NCBI RefSeq assembly: GCF_003576475.1
Contig: NZ_QWGR01000006.1
Span: forward strand, 248,001 to 312,000
DNA from: Maribellus luteus
GTDB taxonomy: Bacteria; Bacteroidota; Bacteroidia; Bacteroidales; Prolixibacteraceae
Length of the DNA: 64,000 nucleotides
Direction: 5' to 3'
A program made the translations under genes and the position numbers. Below, piece by piece: positions 8,701-16,449 of this stretch. Below the pieces are notes generated by a model that saw nothing but the letters and a program-made list of their open reading frames with translations, was not told the DNA's origin and made no database searches. Numbering within the stretch: the stretch's first letter is position 1; each line of letters starts with the position of its first letter.

Positions 8701-8942
8701 CCGGGTATATTGGCTACTACTTTTTCGAGCGGTTGCATTACCCGCGACTCAATTTCCGTGGGGCTTGCTCCCGGATAGCGGAAAAAAATGTCGGCTATGG
8801 GTACGTCAATCTGAGGTTCTTCCTCCCTCGGTGTAAGGTACGAGCTGTAGATTCCGATGACCAGGAAAGCGACCATCAGAAGCGGTGTCAGCTTCGAATT
8901 TATAAATGCTTTGGCTATTCCGCCTGCAAATCCTGTCTTCAT
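5709..8942 (-). CDS. RND efflux transporter permease subunit (AcrB/CusA superfamily)
   Basis: A full-length 1077-residue inner-membrane proton-driven pump. It has the N-terminal helix, then a periplasmic porter region beginning YPGASPTEIE (about residues 57-66), a first membrane block with the GIVVDDSIIIAENM helix (residues about 415-428, whose acidic pair is the usual proton-relay position), a second porter region and a second membrane block ending with IVPLIYY. The FFRYPGAS and EEEPQID segments are typical of the HAE1-like/CzcA-like branch rather than SecDF. Substrate cannot be read from sequence. The neighbouring adaptor and TolC genes complete a tripartite system; the PII-like protein leans towards metals or stress (inference). 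Confidence 0.95.
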   Translation of the reverse strand: MKTGFAGGIAKAFINSKLTPLLMVAFLVIGIYSSYLTPREEEPQIDVPIADIFFRYPGASPTEIESRVMQPLEKVVANIPGVEYVYSTSMPGQAMLIVQFYVGEDIERSLVKMYNEIMKHMDQMPAGTSLPLVKTRSIDDVPVLGLTLWSENYDDYQLKRIAQELNNEIEQVTDVSETKVIGGRSREIRVVLDSEKMAAAHVDALMIAQQIQLANSQFQAGSFSKNDTEYLVEAGDFLKSSEDVENLVVGVVNNHPVYLKQVAEIIDGPQEPVQYVEFGYAQMDQQKADFPGEYPAVTISVAKRRGADAMRVSDEILQKLDVLKKDLIPEDVQVSVTRNYGETASHKVSELLMHLFGAIISVTIVVMLAMGWRGGLVVFLSVPITFALTMFSYYFLDYTLNRITLFALVFVTGIVVDDSIIIAENMHRHFKMKKLPFIQAALRSIDEVGNPTILATFTVIAAVLPMVFVSGLMGPYMSPMPIGASIAMIFSLLVALTITPYLAYRLLKHDNKKTEKEFRMEDSVIYKLYKKTINPMLESPFKRWGFIIGVTVLLFGSMTLVYFKMVAVKMLPFDNKNEFQVIVDMPEGTTLERTAVVTKELAAYIAQQNNVQNYQTYVGTASPMNFNGLVRHYDLRQGSNVADIQVNLIDKGDRSLQSHDIAKAMRPGLQEIGKKYNANVKVVEVPPGPPVLSTLVAEIYGPDLHTQTEVARQLKALFAETEDVVDIDWYPEDDQIEYKFDVLKEKAALHGLTTQQVTQSLAMALGGQEVTQLYQEQEYEQTGINLRLGEKDRSGLNELKNINIMSQSGQMVSLGDVVEIEQGVQDKSIYRKNQRRVVYVTADVAGSLESPVYAILNMSEKLKDIQVPEGYLLSEEYTQQPFTQENYSLKWDGEWQITYEVFRDLGTAFAVVLLVIYMLIIGWFQNFKVPFVMMISIPLSLVGILVGHWMMGAFFTATSMIGLIALAGIMVRNAILLIDFINLRLAEGIPLKEAVIEAGAVRTTPILLTAGTVVIGAVVILFDPIFQGLAISLMGGSIASTFLTLVIVPLIYYMTEKKKYQKQEAEIMIEEVNNDKE

Positions 8943-8950
8943 TTTACTAC

Positions 8951-10045
8951 TTATTTGTTTTCAACAATTGCTCCGTCGTATAATTTACCCTCACCCGACA
9001 GAATGTATTTTTCGCCATCGCTAAGTCCCGAAAGAACTTCAGTGGAATCGTTGTATGTTTTACCGGTTCGGATCCAGCGCAACACCGAGTTGTTGTTGGC
9101 GCCAACCGTATAAAGTCCGGTGAGTTGTCCGCGTTTTACCAAACTGCTTTGGGGAACGCGGATCATTTTTTCGGTTCCTTTTGCATGCAGAACAGTTGCG
9201 TACATTCCGCTGTACAGATCGATGGTTTTTACAGCATCGGCATCCAGCAAGATCTTTGCTTCAAACTGGCTGCCGGTATTGGCAGATGAAGGGTTGATCT
9301 CGGAAATAACTCCTGCCACCTCAGTACCGGGTGATGCGGTAAATTGCACTTTTACCGGATCATTCAATTTTACGTTGGCAATTTCCAGTTCCGGAATGCG
9401 AGCGTAAACTTTCCATTGCGAAGGGCTTTCCATGCTCAGCAAAGGCATTCCCGGGTTGGCCATGTCTCCTTCGTTGACAAATTTGCCGGTAATAGTCCCG
9501 TTGTAAGGTGCTCTTATGGCAGTATAACGAATGTTTTCGTCCACTTCACGTTCCATTTGCTCCACCGCCGAAAGACGTGCTTTAGCCATTTGATAATGAG
9601 TACGCATATCGTCCAGCTCTTTGTCCGAAGCGCTGTTGGCTGCGTGTAAGGCCTCAAAACGTTTCAGGTCTTTTTCGGCACTTTCGTAAGCGGTAGTTGC
9701 TTCCACCTTATTGGCTTCTACTTGTGCTTTTTTTGCCAGAATATCCTGGTTGCGGATCTGGATGAGCAGGTCGCCTTTGCTTACCTTTTGGCCTGGTTTT
9801 GCGTAAATAGCTGTAATCTGTCCCATCATTCGGGTGCTCAGGTTACTTTGCTTGTCAGCTTCCAGTTTTCCTGAAAAGCTGTTTTCCATCGGAAATTCTT
9901 CCAGTTTAGCTGTCGCTACTTTCACCTGAATTTTCTCCGGATTGCTGGTTGTTGCGGTGTTTTCCTTTTTGCCACACGCGGCAACAAATAATCCCATCGC
10001 GGCAAGGGCGATGAAAAGGTTTTTATTAATTGATTTTACTTGCAT
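8951..10045 (-). CDS. RND periplasmic adaptor subunit (membrane fusion lipoprotein)
   Basis: A 364-residue lipoprotein: signal peptide with lipobox VAAC (Cys24). A lipoyl-like half-motif follows (about residues 65-90, QITAIYAKPGQKVSKGDLL), then a coiled hairpin of about residues 95-150 rich in Ala, Glu and Lys, then the second lipoyl half (IRAPYNGTITGKFVNEGD), a beta-barrel region and a membrane-proximal domain. It bridges the pump (8 bases downstream) and the TolC-like channel gene (12 bases upstream). It matches HlyD/AcrA-family adaptors in length and order. Confidence 0.94.
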   Translation of the reverse strand: MQVKSINKNLFIALAAMGLFVAACGKKENTATTSNPEKIQVKVATAKLEEFPMENSFSGKLEADKQSNLSTRMMGQITAIYAKPGQKVSKGDLLIQIRNQDILAKKAQVEANKVEATTAYESAEKDLKRFEALHAANSASDKELDDMRTHYQMAKARLSAVEQMEREVDENIRYTAIRAPYNGTITGKFVNEGDMANPGMPLLSMESPSQWKVYARIPELEIANVKLNDPVKVQFTASPGTEVAGVISEINPSSANTGSQFEAKILLDADAVKTIDLYSGMYATVLHAKGTEKMIRVPQSSLVKRGQLTGLYTVGANNNSVLRWIRTGKTYNDSTEVLSGLSDGEKYILSGEGKLYDGAIVENK

Positions 10046-10057
10046 TTTATAAGGCTT

Positions 10058-11389
10058 TTATTGATTAATATCTTTTTCCATGAGCAGTTCCATTTCGAAA
10101 ATGGCCTGCCTGTAGTTATAAATAGATTGTATGTATTCCAGTTCTTTTCCGGAGGCCAGTGCTTCCGACATCAGCAGATCGGCTGTTTTTTCGAGCCCCT
10201 GCTCAAAACGGTTGGTGCGTATCCGGAGTGATTCCTGCGCCTGTTCTTTGGCCAGTTTACTTGATTGAATACGGCTGTAGTTGAGGTTTACGTTTCTGAT
10301 GGCATTGTTTACCTGTACCTGGCTTTGTGACAGGTAATCCTGGTAGCTAAAACGTGCTTCGTCCAGTTGGGATTTGGCTTGCTGCACAGCGCCGGCATTT
10401 TTATATCCATTAAATAATTTCCAGCTGAGTGAGGCACCAAGCATGTAATTATTGGCCGAGGTGCCTAACAGTTTATCGTCGTTCCATTCTACCGCACCAA
10501 AGGCATTTACTCGCGGAACAAACTTCATTTTGTTGCTGCGAACCATGTTTTCTCCTGCTTCAATTTGTTTTTGAAAGGCCAGCAAGTCGGAGCGGTTTTC
10601 CAAATTATAATCGGGTTGAGTGCCCAGCAGTTGTGTAGGCGCTTGAGCCAGTGAATCGGTTGTGGTAATTTGTTCGTTCAGTTCCAGTCCCAGTAAATGA
10701 GCCAGAAAATCGTGGGCTGCTTCGCGCTGATTCTGTGCTTCCAGAAGCTGGTTTTTGCGCTCCTCGTAGCGAACCGAAGCTTCCAGCACATCGGCGTGTT
10801 TGGCAAATCCCTGCTCTTCGTTGTTTTTTGTTAAACGAAGCGCTTCTTCTGCTACTTTAACCGAACGCCCCAGCACATTCACCGAAGATTCAGCCAGTTC
10901 CAACATAAAATAGGCACGCTTTACTTCGTACTCAATATTTTTGCGCACCCGTGTAGCCTGGTAAGTTATGGCTTCAAATTGCTTCCTGGCTGCTTTTCGG
11001 GCGTAAATTCCATCGAGGTTAAGCAGTGGCTGCTGAATTTCGATTTTTGTTCCGAAGTTTTCATTGCTTCCCGGGTCGTTTAGGCGGGCCGGGTCAAAAT
11101 CGGCTTGCTGAACGATCTCCTGTTTTAATTTGAATCCAAACGAAGAGAGAGGATCGTTGGTAGTAACACCGGTATGACTGGCTTCAATTCCGGGTAGAAA
11201 AACGGAGTTAGTCATTCGGTACGATGCTTTGGCGGTGTTTATTCGCGCTTCTGCACTTTTAATGTTCAGATTGTTTTCTGCTGCCAGGTTCAACGCTTCC
11301 TCCAGACTTAGCTGCCTGGTTTGGGCATTGTTCAATATAGGTATGGCAAGAAAAAAAATCAGTACTTTGGTAAATCGATCTTTAAACAT
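10058..11389 (-). CDS. TolC-family outer membrane efflux protein
   Basis: A 443-residue outer-membrane channel subunit, first gene of the efflux operon. The signal peptide ends about residue 22 (NNAQ). The mature protein opens with LSLEEALNLAAENNLNIKSAEARI, the classic OEP repeat start, and a second OEP repeat follows in the C-terminal half, both rich in long Ala/Gln/Glu helices. ATG 11389 was chosen; the longer frame begins at a TTG only two codons upstream. A -7 box and a palindrome lie upstream. Confidence 0.93.
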   Translation of the reverse strand: MFKDRFTKVLIFFLAIPILNNAQTRQLSLEEALNLAAENNLNIKSAEARINTAKASYRMTNSVFLPGIEASHTGVTTNDPLSSFGFKLKQEIVQQADFDPARLNDPGSNENFGTKIEIQQPLLNLDGIYARKAARKQFEAITYQATRVRKNIEYEVKRAYFMLELAESSVNVLGRSVKVAEEALRLTKNNEEQGFAKHADVLEASVRYEERKNQLLEAQNQREAAHDFLAHLLGLELNEQITTTDSLAQAPTQLLGTQPDYNLENRSDLLAFQKQIEAGENMVRSNKMKFVPRVNAFGAVEWNDDKLLGTSANNYMLGASLSWKLFNGYKNAGAVQQAKSQLDEARFSYQDYLSQSQVQVNNAIRNVNLNYSRIQSSKLAKEQAQESLRIRTNRFEQGLEKTADLLMSEALASGKELEYIQSIYNYRQAIFEMELLMEKDINQ

Positions 11390-11420
11390 ATGCAAATGGT
11401 TTTATTTCTAATTTTCGGCA

Positions 11421-11428
11421 CAAATATA
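11421..11428 (-). promoter_or_regulatory. -7 box of the RND efflux operon
   Basis: The minus strand reads TATATTTG, matching TAnnTTTG, 32 bases before the TolC-like start codon. The expected -33 zone overlaps the inverted repeat at 11444-11463; no exact TTTG was found there, which would fit an activator- or repressor-controlled promoter. Confidence 0.45.
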
Positions 11429-11443
11429 TGTTATAAAATATAA

Positions 11444-11463
11444 ATATCTACATAAATAGATAT
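11444..11463. promoter_or_regulatory. Operator-like inverted repeat upstream of efflux operon
   Basis: Two perfect 7-base arms, ATATCTA and TAGATAT, are separated by CATAAA. The site covers the probable -33 region of the efflux promoter, the usual place for a dimeric repressor of the TetR/MarR/ArsR kind. No regulator gene is adjacent, and the DNA is AT-rich, which raises the chance of coincidence. Confidence 0.35.
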
Positions 11464-11852
11464 ATGAATATTTTATGGGATATATCCTGTATCTATGAGG
11501 TGTGATTTTTAGTTGTTATTTGGGGGTGAATACCTGATCCGGATACAGAATGCCAGATTCTGCAAACAGGGGTAGGGGGCTGTGTTACTGTGATGCCGTT
11601 TGGCTGTTCCGGTACTCAGTGTTTATTACTGAATACTTCATATACTATTCTGAATATTCAAAACTGTTTACGGTCTCAAACTGCCAGATTTCCTGAATTT
11701 GTGTTAGTGGCATCTTGTAAGTTTAGAAATTTGAAACAATACAGTCCGGGGAGATAGCTAATTTATTAATGTGCGATTGAGTATCCTTTGTGTCGAAAAA
11801 CTACCTTTTTTGTTTGCTGGTTGTTAATCAAGCTTTGATAAATCTGTTCATT

Positions 11853-12728
11853 TTATAACGATGATTGCCTCGCCTGCGATTGATGCAAATGGCAGCATCC
11901 GTTGGTATTATTGGTCTTGTTCTTACATCGGTTGCCACTCTTTGTAGTACCCGTGCATTGAACAGATGTACTTAACTTCTGCTGAACTTTTACTTGTACA
12001 ACCATTCTGTCAAATGACCATTTGCCGGGATCAGATTGGGACTCGAGCTTTTTTTCAATTGCATCATCCAGCTGCGGAAAGAAATCAACTTCGGTAAGTT
12101 CTTCCACGCGATCAACTGATACGACATAATCCGATAGCTGCTTTTTCCCTTCTGAATTGGGCAGGATCAGCGCAATCATTTTTTCTTCTCCTGAGTAGTC
12201 ATAAATAATCTTGTAGTAATAACCGGGAACAGTAACTTTATTTTTCCCAATCGTTCCTTTATTATCCCTAAATATTGCTCCGGTAACTACCCAAATTCCA
12301 TCTTCCTCCAAACTCCATTTTCGAACCGTTTCTTCTAAATTCTTCCATATTCCCCGGTTGAAGCCCGGCACCTGAGGCGACATATTGGATAAATAGAAAG
12401 TTTCGGACATGGCTGTTGACGACTGTTTCATATCGGCAGCCGGACACAAGTGTCCTCGGTCGTAACCGGACCCCTTGTAATCTTCAAGTGATGCTGATTG
12501 CGTCGAGACTTTCGGGTCGGGGCGAAAATCATCCGATCTGCCGGTTGCACCTGTCACCATTTCCGGCGTTAAATGATACAGCACCCAGATGGCTTGTTCG
12601 TGCTGTTCTGAATAGGCTAATGAATAAGAACTATGATTTACGATTTTGCCGGGAGATTTTGGCGTATAGTTTTGGGCAAAACCAGTCATAAATGACAAAA
12701 GCATTGCCAGCGTCAGTTTTATTCTCAC
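11853..12728 (-). CDS. Secreted DNA/RNA non-specific endonuclease with C-terminal Cys/His motif
   Basis: A 291-residue protein starting at GTG 12728, with a signal peptide (residues 1-19, ending GFAQ). The endonuclease NS/NUC core is clear: DRGH at residues 90-93 (His93 the general base), LSNMSPQ at about 113-119 containing the metal-binding asparagine, and the NRGIWKNLE helix after it. A C-terminal extension of about 30 residues carries CTGTTKSGNRCKNKT and CCHLH, a Cys/His-rich motif likely to bind zinc (DUF5763-like). The enzyme probably degrades extracellular nucleic acid for nutrients. It is transcribed alone. Confidence 0.92.
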   Translation of the reverse strand: MRIKLTLAMLLSFMTGFAQNYTPKSPGKIVNHSSYSLAYSEQHEQAIWVLYHLTPEMVTGATGRSDDFRPDPKVSTQSASLEDYKGSGYDRGHLCPAADMKQSSTAMSETFYLSNMSPQVPGFNRGIWKNLEETVRKWSLEEDGIWVVTGAIFRDNKGTIGKNKVTVPGYYYKIIYDYSGEEKMIALILPNSEGKKQLSDYVVSVDRVEELTEVDFFPQLDDAIEKKLESQSDPGKWSFDRMVVQVKVQQKLSTSVQCTGTTKSGNRCKNKTNNTNGCCHLHQSQARQSSL

Positions 12729-13171
12729 TTAATTGGATAATTTATTCAAAATTCGGTCTGCAAATAAAGCCTTTTTCAATGTCGAAACATTCATTTTTTT
12801 CGATTTCATTTGCTGCACCGAAATATAAAACGTCAAAATGCTTCGGAAAATATTTTTTCAGGAGAAGTAATTTTTCGAACACATTATTTCAGTCCGAAAA
12901 GAAGAGTTGAAATATAGTTTGTACTTTAATTTGTTAAAATGAAAACAGGAGTGAGGTGTTGTATATGAGAGTTTCTGTGGTTTTGACGTGTTGTTCAATA
13001 ACCAATTTAATTTTGAGATTAAGTTTGCCAGCGGAGTTTCCATAATATCTTTTGCCGGATCCCGGAATATGAATTTCACCATTGCTACACATTTTTGAGG
13101 TATGGATTTTCCGGTGCTGTTAATAACTCCCTTTTTCATCACAAACGATTCCTTGTATATTCGCAGCACGT
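12729..13171. other. Divergent intergenic region between nuclease and topB
   Basis: A 443-base region between two divergent genes. On the plus strand TATATTCG (13156-13163) is a one-mismatch -7 box just 8 bases before the topB ATG, which would give a nearly leaderless mRNA. On the minus strand TTTATTTG near 12770 is a one-mismatch candidate for the nuclease. No gene or RNA structure was recognised. Confidence 0.35.
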
Positions 13172-15466
13172 ATGATTGTTTGTATTGCAGAGAAACCAAG
13201 TGTAGCCAAAGAAATTGCCCAGGTAATTGGGGCAGGTTCGCGGAAAGATGGTTATTTCGAAGGAAATGGTTACCAGGTAACCTGGACCTTTGGCCATTTC
13301 TGTACGTTGTGGCCACCCGAGGATTATAACGCCCAATGGAAACGTTGGGATTTGCAGACACTTCCCATGTTGCCCAAACGTTTCGAAACCAAAGTGATGA
13401 AGGGTGATAGCGGGGTGACCAAACAATTTAATACCATTAAAAACCTGCTAAGTAAAGCAACTCTGGTAATCAACTGCGGTGATGCCGGGCAAGAGGGGGA
13501 GCTTATTCAGCGCTGGGTGATGAAAGAGGCTGGTTACCGAGGCGAAGTGAAACGTTTGTGGATTTCGTCGCTGACCAACGAAGCTATAAAAAATGGTTTT
13601 CAAAAATTGCAGCCTGCCACCGAGTTCGATAACCTGTACTATGCCGGTAGCTCACGCGCCATTGGCGATTGGCTACTGGGAATGAATGCCACCCGATTGT
13701 ACACCCTGAAATACGGTGGTTACAAACAGGTGTTGTCCATCGGGCGGGTACAAACACCAACACTGGCCATGCTGGTAACCCGTCATTACGAAATCGAAAA
13801 TTTTAAGCCACAGCCTTACTGGGAGTTGCAAACCACTTACCGCGATACGGTTTTCAGCAACACCGAAGGAAAGTTCTTCAAAAAAGAAGACGGAGAAAAA
13901 TTGTTGAATCAGGTGTTGGGCAAAGATTTGTTTATCACTGATGTGGAAAAGAAAGACGGGAAAGAATATGCGCCCAAGCTTTTCGACCTGACCAGTTTAC
14001 AGGTGTATTGCAACACACGTTTTGGATTGACTGCCGACGAAACCTTAAAGACTGTTCAGCGGTTGTACGAAATGAAAGCCGTTACCTATCCGCGTGTTGA
14101 CACCACTTTTTTGCCCAACGATTTATATCCGAAAGTACCCGAAATTTTAAAAGGATTGAAAGCTTACACCCAGTATACCGGGAAGCTGCTGGAGAAAAAA
14201 ATCAGGAAATCAACCAATGTTTTTAACGATAAAAAAGTTACCGATCACCACGCCATAATTCCTACCGGCGAAGAAAAATTGCTGGGGGGTAACGAGAAAA
14301 ACGTTTACGATGCCATCACGCGCCGTTTTCTGGCGGTTTTTTACCCCGATTGCACGGTAGCCAAAACACAGGTGAAAGCCGAAGTAGACACGGTGCAGTT
14401 TGTGGCTAACGGCAAGCAAATTCTGCAACCGGGCTGGCGTGTTGTTTTTCAGGATGAAAATAGCAAAAGTGGCGATGGCGACACTATTCTTCCTGTATTC
14501 GAAGCGGGAGAACACGGTCCGCACGAACCCGCCTTTACCGAGAAAGAAACCAAACCGCCGCGTTATTACACAGAGGCATCTTTGCTGCGTGCCATGGAAA
14601 CCGCCGGTAAAAATGTGGACGATGAAGAATTGCGCGATCTGATGAAAGCCAATGGAATAGGCCGGCCTTCAACGCGGGCAGCGATTATCGAAACCTTGTT
14701 CCGCAGAAAATACATCGAGCGACAGAAAAAGCAGATTCACCCCACAAAAATGGGAATTCAGTTGATTGATACCATTCAGAATGAGCTGCTGAAATCGGCA
14801 GAATTAACGGGGCAGTGGGAGAAGCGTTTGCGGGAGATTGAACAGGGTGAATACAGCGCATCGAAGTTTATTAACGAAATGAAGCGTATGGTTTACGATT
14901 TGGTGGTGGAAGTGCTCAGTGATCGTACAACGGTAAAGTTGGCGGCTCCCGAACCGGAACCAAAGAAACCAGCCGAAAAGAAAAAAAAGGAGAAGGATGA
15001 CGCTAGTGATGAAATGAAATGCCCGAAATGTTCGGAAGGCCTGATTTTGAAAGGGAAAAATGCCTATGGATGCAACCGGTGGAAAGATGGTTGTGATTTC
15101 AGGTTACCCTTTGTTTTTATGGAGAAAAAGCTGACCGAAAAACAAGTGGCCCGACTGCTGGAAAAGGGCGCTACCACAAAACTGAAAGGCTTTAAATTGG
15201 GCGACAAAAAAGTGGATGGAGTACTGCAACTCACCAATGATTTTAATGTGGAGTTGGTGGAGGAAACTCCGGTAAAGACGAAGGCTGTTGATACAACGCC
15301 CAAATGTCCGAAATGTGGAGGGATCATTATAAAAGGGAAAACGGCCTACGGTTGCAGCAACTGGAAAGAAGGCTGCGATTTTAAATTCACTTTTGATGCC
15401 ATTCGCGAAAAAGCTGCAGGAAAAAAGTTGACTAAAGAGTTGGTATTGGAAATTTTAACTTCCTGA
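13172..15466 (+). CDS. topB: DNA topoisomerase III (type IA)
   Basis: A 764-residue type IA topoisomerase that nicks and passes single strands to resolve recombination or replication intermediates. The Toprim domain starts IAEKPSVAKEIA (residues 4-15) and contains CGDAGQEGELI (about 108-118), its acidic metal site. The active-site tyrosine is Tyr306 in TYPRVDTTFL. The SIGRVQTPTLAML signature is at about 190-202. After a Lys-rich linker (about 590-607) come two C-terminal zinc-ribbon-like repeats, each starting CPKC and ending with GCDF, only two cysteine pairs apiece. It is a lone gene; the decayed IS element follows it. Confidence 0.95.
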   Translation: MIVCIAEKPSVAKEIAQVIGAGSRKDGYFEGNGYQVTWTFGHFCTLWPPEDYNAQWKRWDLQTLPMLPKRFETKVMKGDSGVTKQFNTIKNLLSKATLVINCGDAGQEGELIQRWVMKEAGYRGEVKRLWISSLTNEAIKNGFQKLQPATEFDNLYYAGSSRAIGDWLLGMNATRLYTLKYGGYKQVLSIGRVQTPTLAMLVTRHYEIENFKPQPYWELQTTYRDTVFSNTEGKFFKKEDGEKLLNQVLGKDLFITDVEKKDGKEYAPKLFDLTSLQVYCNTRFGLTADETLKTVQRLYEMKAVTYPRVDTTFLPNDLYPKVPEILKGLKAYTQYTGKLLEKKIRKSTNVFNDKKVTDHHAIIPTGEEKLLGGNEKNVYDAITRRFLAVFYPDCTVAKTQVKAEVDTVQFVANGKQILQPGWRVVFQDENSKSGDGDTILPVFEAGEHGPHEPAFTEKETKPPRYYTEASLLRAMETAGKNVDDEELRDLMKANGIGRPSTRAAIIETLFRRKYIERQKKQIHPTKMGIQLIDTIQNELLKSAELTGQWEKRLREIEQGEYSASKFINEMKRMVYDLVVEVLSDRTTVKLAAPEPEPKKPAEKKKKEKDDASDEMKCPKCSEGLILKGKNAYGCNRWKDGCDFRLPFVFMEKKLTEKQVARLLEKGATTKLKGFKLGDKKVDGVLQLTNDFNVELVEETPVKTKAVDTTPKCPKCGGIIIKGKTAYGCSNWKEGCDFKFTFDAIREKAAGKKLTKELVLEILTS

Positions 15467-15578
15467 GGAAATCTTGGGTTTAATGGGGCATAACTAATTG
15501 AACATCGCTTGCATTTTCGTTCCCCTAAAAGCAAAAAGGCCAGTAAAGGACGATTTTGTGTTTTATTTTATGGCTAAT

Positions 15579-15605
15579 GGTTTAAACCCTGCAATTTCAT
15601 TGCAG
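15579..15605 (+). repeat. Left-end palindromes of the IS200-like element
   Basis: GGTTTAAACC (15579-15588) is a perfect palindrome. It is followed at once by CTGCAAT, TTC, ATTGCAG (15589-15605), a perfect 7-base stem with a three-base loop. Small stable hairpins like this mark IS200 left ends, where TnpA binds. Confidence 0.6.
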
Positions 15606-15641
15606 CTACTTCAGTTTCTATAAATTTGATAGATTTACAGT

Positions 15642-16077
15642 ATGGTTGAATATCGAAAGACAAGCCATAGTGTAAGTAAACTATCGGTTCATCTTGTTTG
15701 GTTGACGAAGTATCGTTACCATGTTCTGCAAGGAGATATTCAGCAACGAACGCGTGATTTGATAATCCAGATTTGCAATGGGGAGAATGTTCTGATTCTA
15801 AAGGGAAGTTGTGAGTAAGGATCATGTTCATGTCCATATTGAATATCCACCTTCGTTGAGTGTGAGTAATCTGGAGAAGAGGTTGAAAGGTTGAACTTCA
15901 TTTATTCTATAAAATGAATTTCTGAGTCTGAAGAAGAAATATTGGGGGCGTGACTTCTGGGCAGTTGGATATGGTGCTTGGAGTACTGGGCAAATAACCG
16001 ATGAGATGGTTCAAGAATATCTGGAACATCATCGAGAGAAGCCAAATACCGAGAAGGGGAACTGGATATTTGAGTAA
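15642..16077 (+). pseudogene. tnpA (IS200/IS605 Y1 transposase), frameshifted
   Basis: ATG 15642 opens a frame reading MVEYRKTSHSVSKLSVHLVW, the standard TnpA N-terminus, and stops at 15816-15818. Shifting by one base from 15817 continues the family sequence: KDHVHVHIEYPPSLSVSNLE, where HVH (15823-15831) is the HUH metal motif, then KKYWGRDFWAVGYG and MVQEYLEHH, whose Tyr (16018-16020) is the catalytic position. In that frame TGA (15892) and TAA (15910) interrupt it. One frameshift plus two stops make it inactive, although both catalytic motifs survive. Confidence 0.88.
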
Positions 16078-16106
16078 AATAGAAAAATCTCATTTTTCTT
16101 TTCAAC

Positions 16107-16127
16107 CTATGGATTTCGAATCCATAG
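16107..16127 (+). repeat. Right-end hairpin of the IS200-like element
   Basis: A perfect 9-base stem, CTATGGATT and AATCCATAG, closes a TCG loop and is followed by a T-rich stretch. It lies 30 bases after the tnpA stop, the usual place for the IS200 right-end hairpin recognised by TnpA. Confidence 0.7.
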
Positions 16128-16398
16128 TTGTTTATTTTTCGAGGCTATTCACCCAACACATCGGCGAAAACCCCAAGTCGTTTTTAAAAACCACGAGGAA
16201 ATAGAATTTGTGATAAAGCTGAAGTATTTTGTATTGAGTGTACGTAATGAAAGGATGCTTGTTCGAATATATGTTGTATTATTATTCTGGATGAAATTGG
16301 GATAAATTGGTAAAACAATAAAATTGATTCATGACTAAATTATGTAAATAATGCGTCTAAGTTATTTGATGGAAAGTAATTATATATTTTCTATAATA

Positions 16399-16428
16399 TT
16401 GGTTATTATCTCCGATTCAATATATTTG
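16399..16428 (+). promoter_or_regulatory. Promoter of the ECF sigma gene
   Basis: TTG (16399-16401) and TATATTTG (16421-16428) are separated by 19 bases, matching the Bacteroidota housekeeping promoter pattern TTTG-N19-21-TAnnTTTG. Transcription would begin about 15 bases before the TTG start codon. It is the clearest promoter in the window and drives the sigma/FecR unit. Confidence 0.65.
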
Positions 16429-16449
16429 TACGACTAATTCTAGCTATTC

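Larger units (their letters stand above)
11396..11852. other. Intergenic region between nuclease and efflux operon
   Basis: A 457-base gap between the 3' end of the nuclease gene and the start of the efflux operon. Apart from the -7 box and palindrome at its left side I see no coding frame with plausible composition, no RNA gene and no strong terminator. A short CAGAAT/ATTCTG repeat lies near 11537-11553 and is too weak to interpret. Confidence 0.4.
15570..16135 (+). mobile_element. Decayed IS200/IS605-type insertion sequence (tnpA only)
   Basis: A tnpA pseudogene is flanked by the subterminal hairpins expected for this family: left-end palindromes at 15579-15605 and a right-end hairpin at 16107-16127. 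IS200 elements are single-strand transposons without terminal inverted repeats or target duplications, so the outer borders given here are approximate. No tnpB accompanies it. It separates topB from the PUL. Confidence 0.72.

Noticed and set aside
7881-9113. Plus-strand frames of 224 and 179 codons opposite pump and adaptor genes
   Set aside because: Antisense shadows in a GC-balanced coding region, with no start context or homology signal.
13172-15466. Topoisomerase III as part of a conjugative element
   Set aside because: Although topB-like genes occur on such elements, no relaxase, Tra gene or integrase is nearby, so a chromosomal role is simpler.
15574-16204. Small frames around the IS remnant (minus strand 15574-15837 and 15902-16105, plus strand 16001-16204)
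   Set aside because: The real coding signal in this region is the broken tnpA on the plus strand; these frames only cross it.
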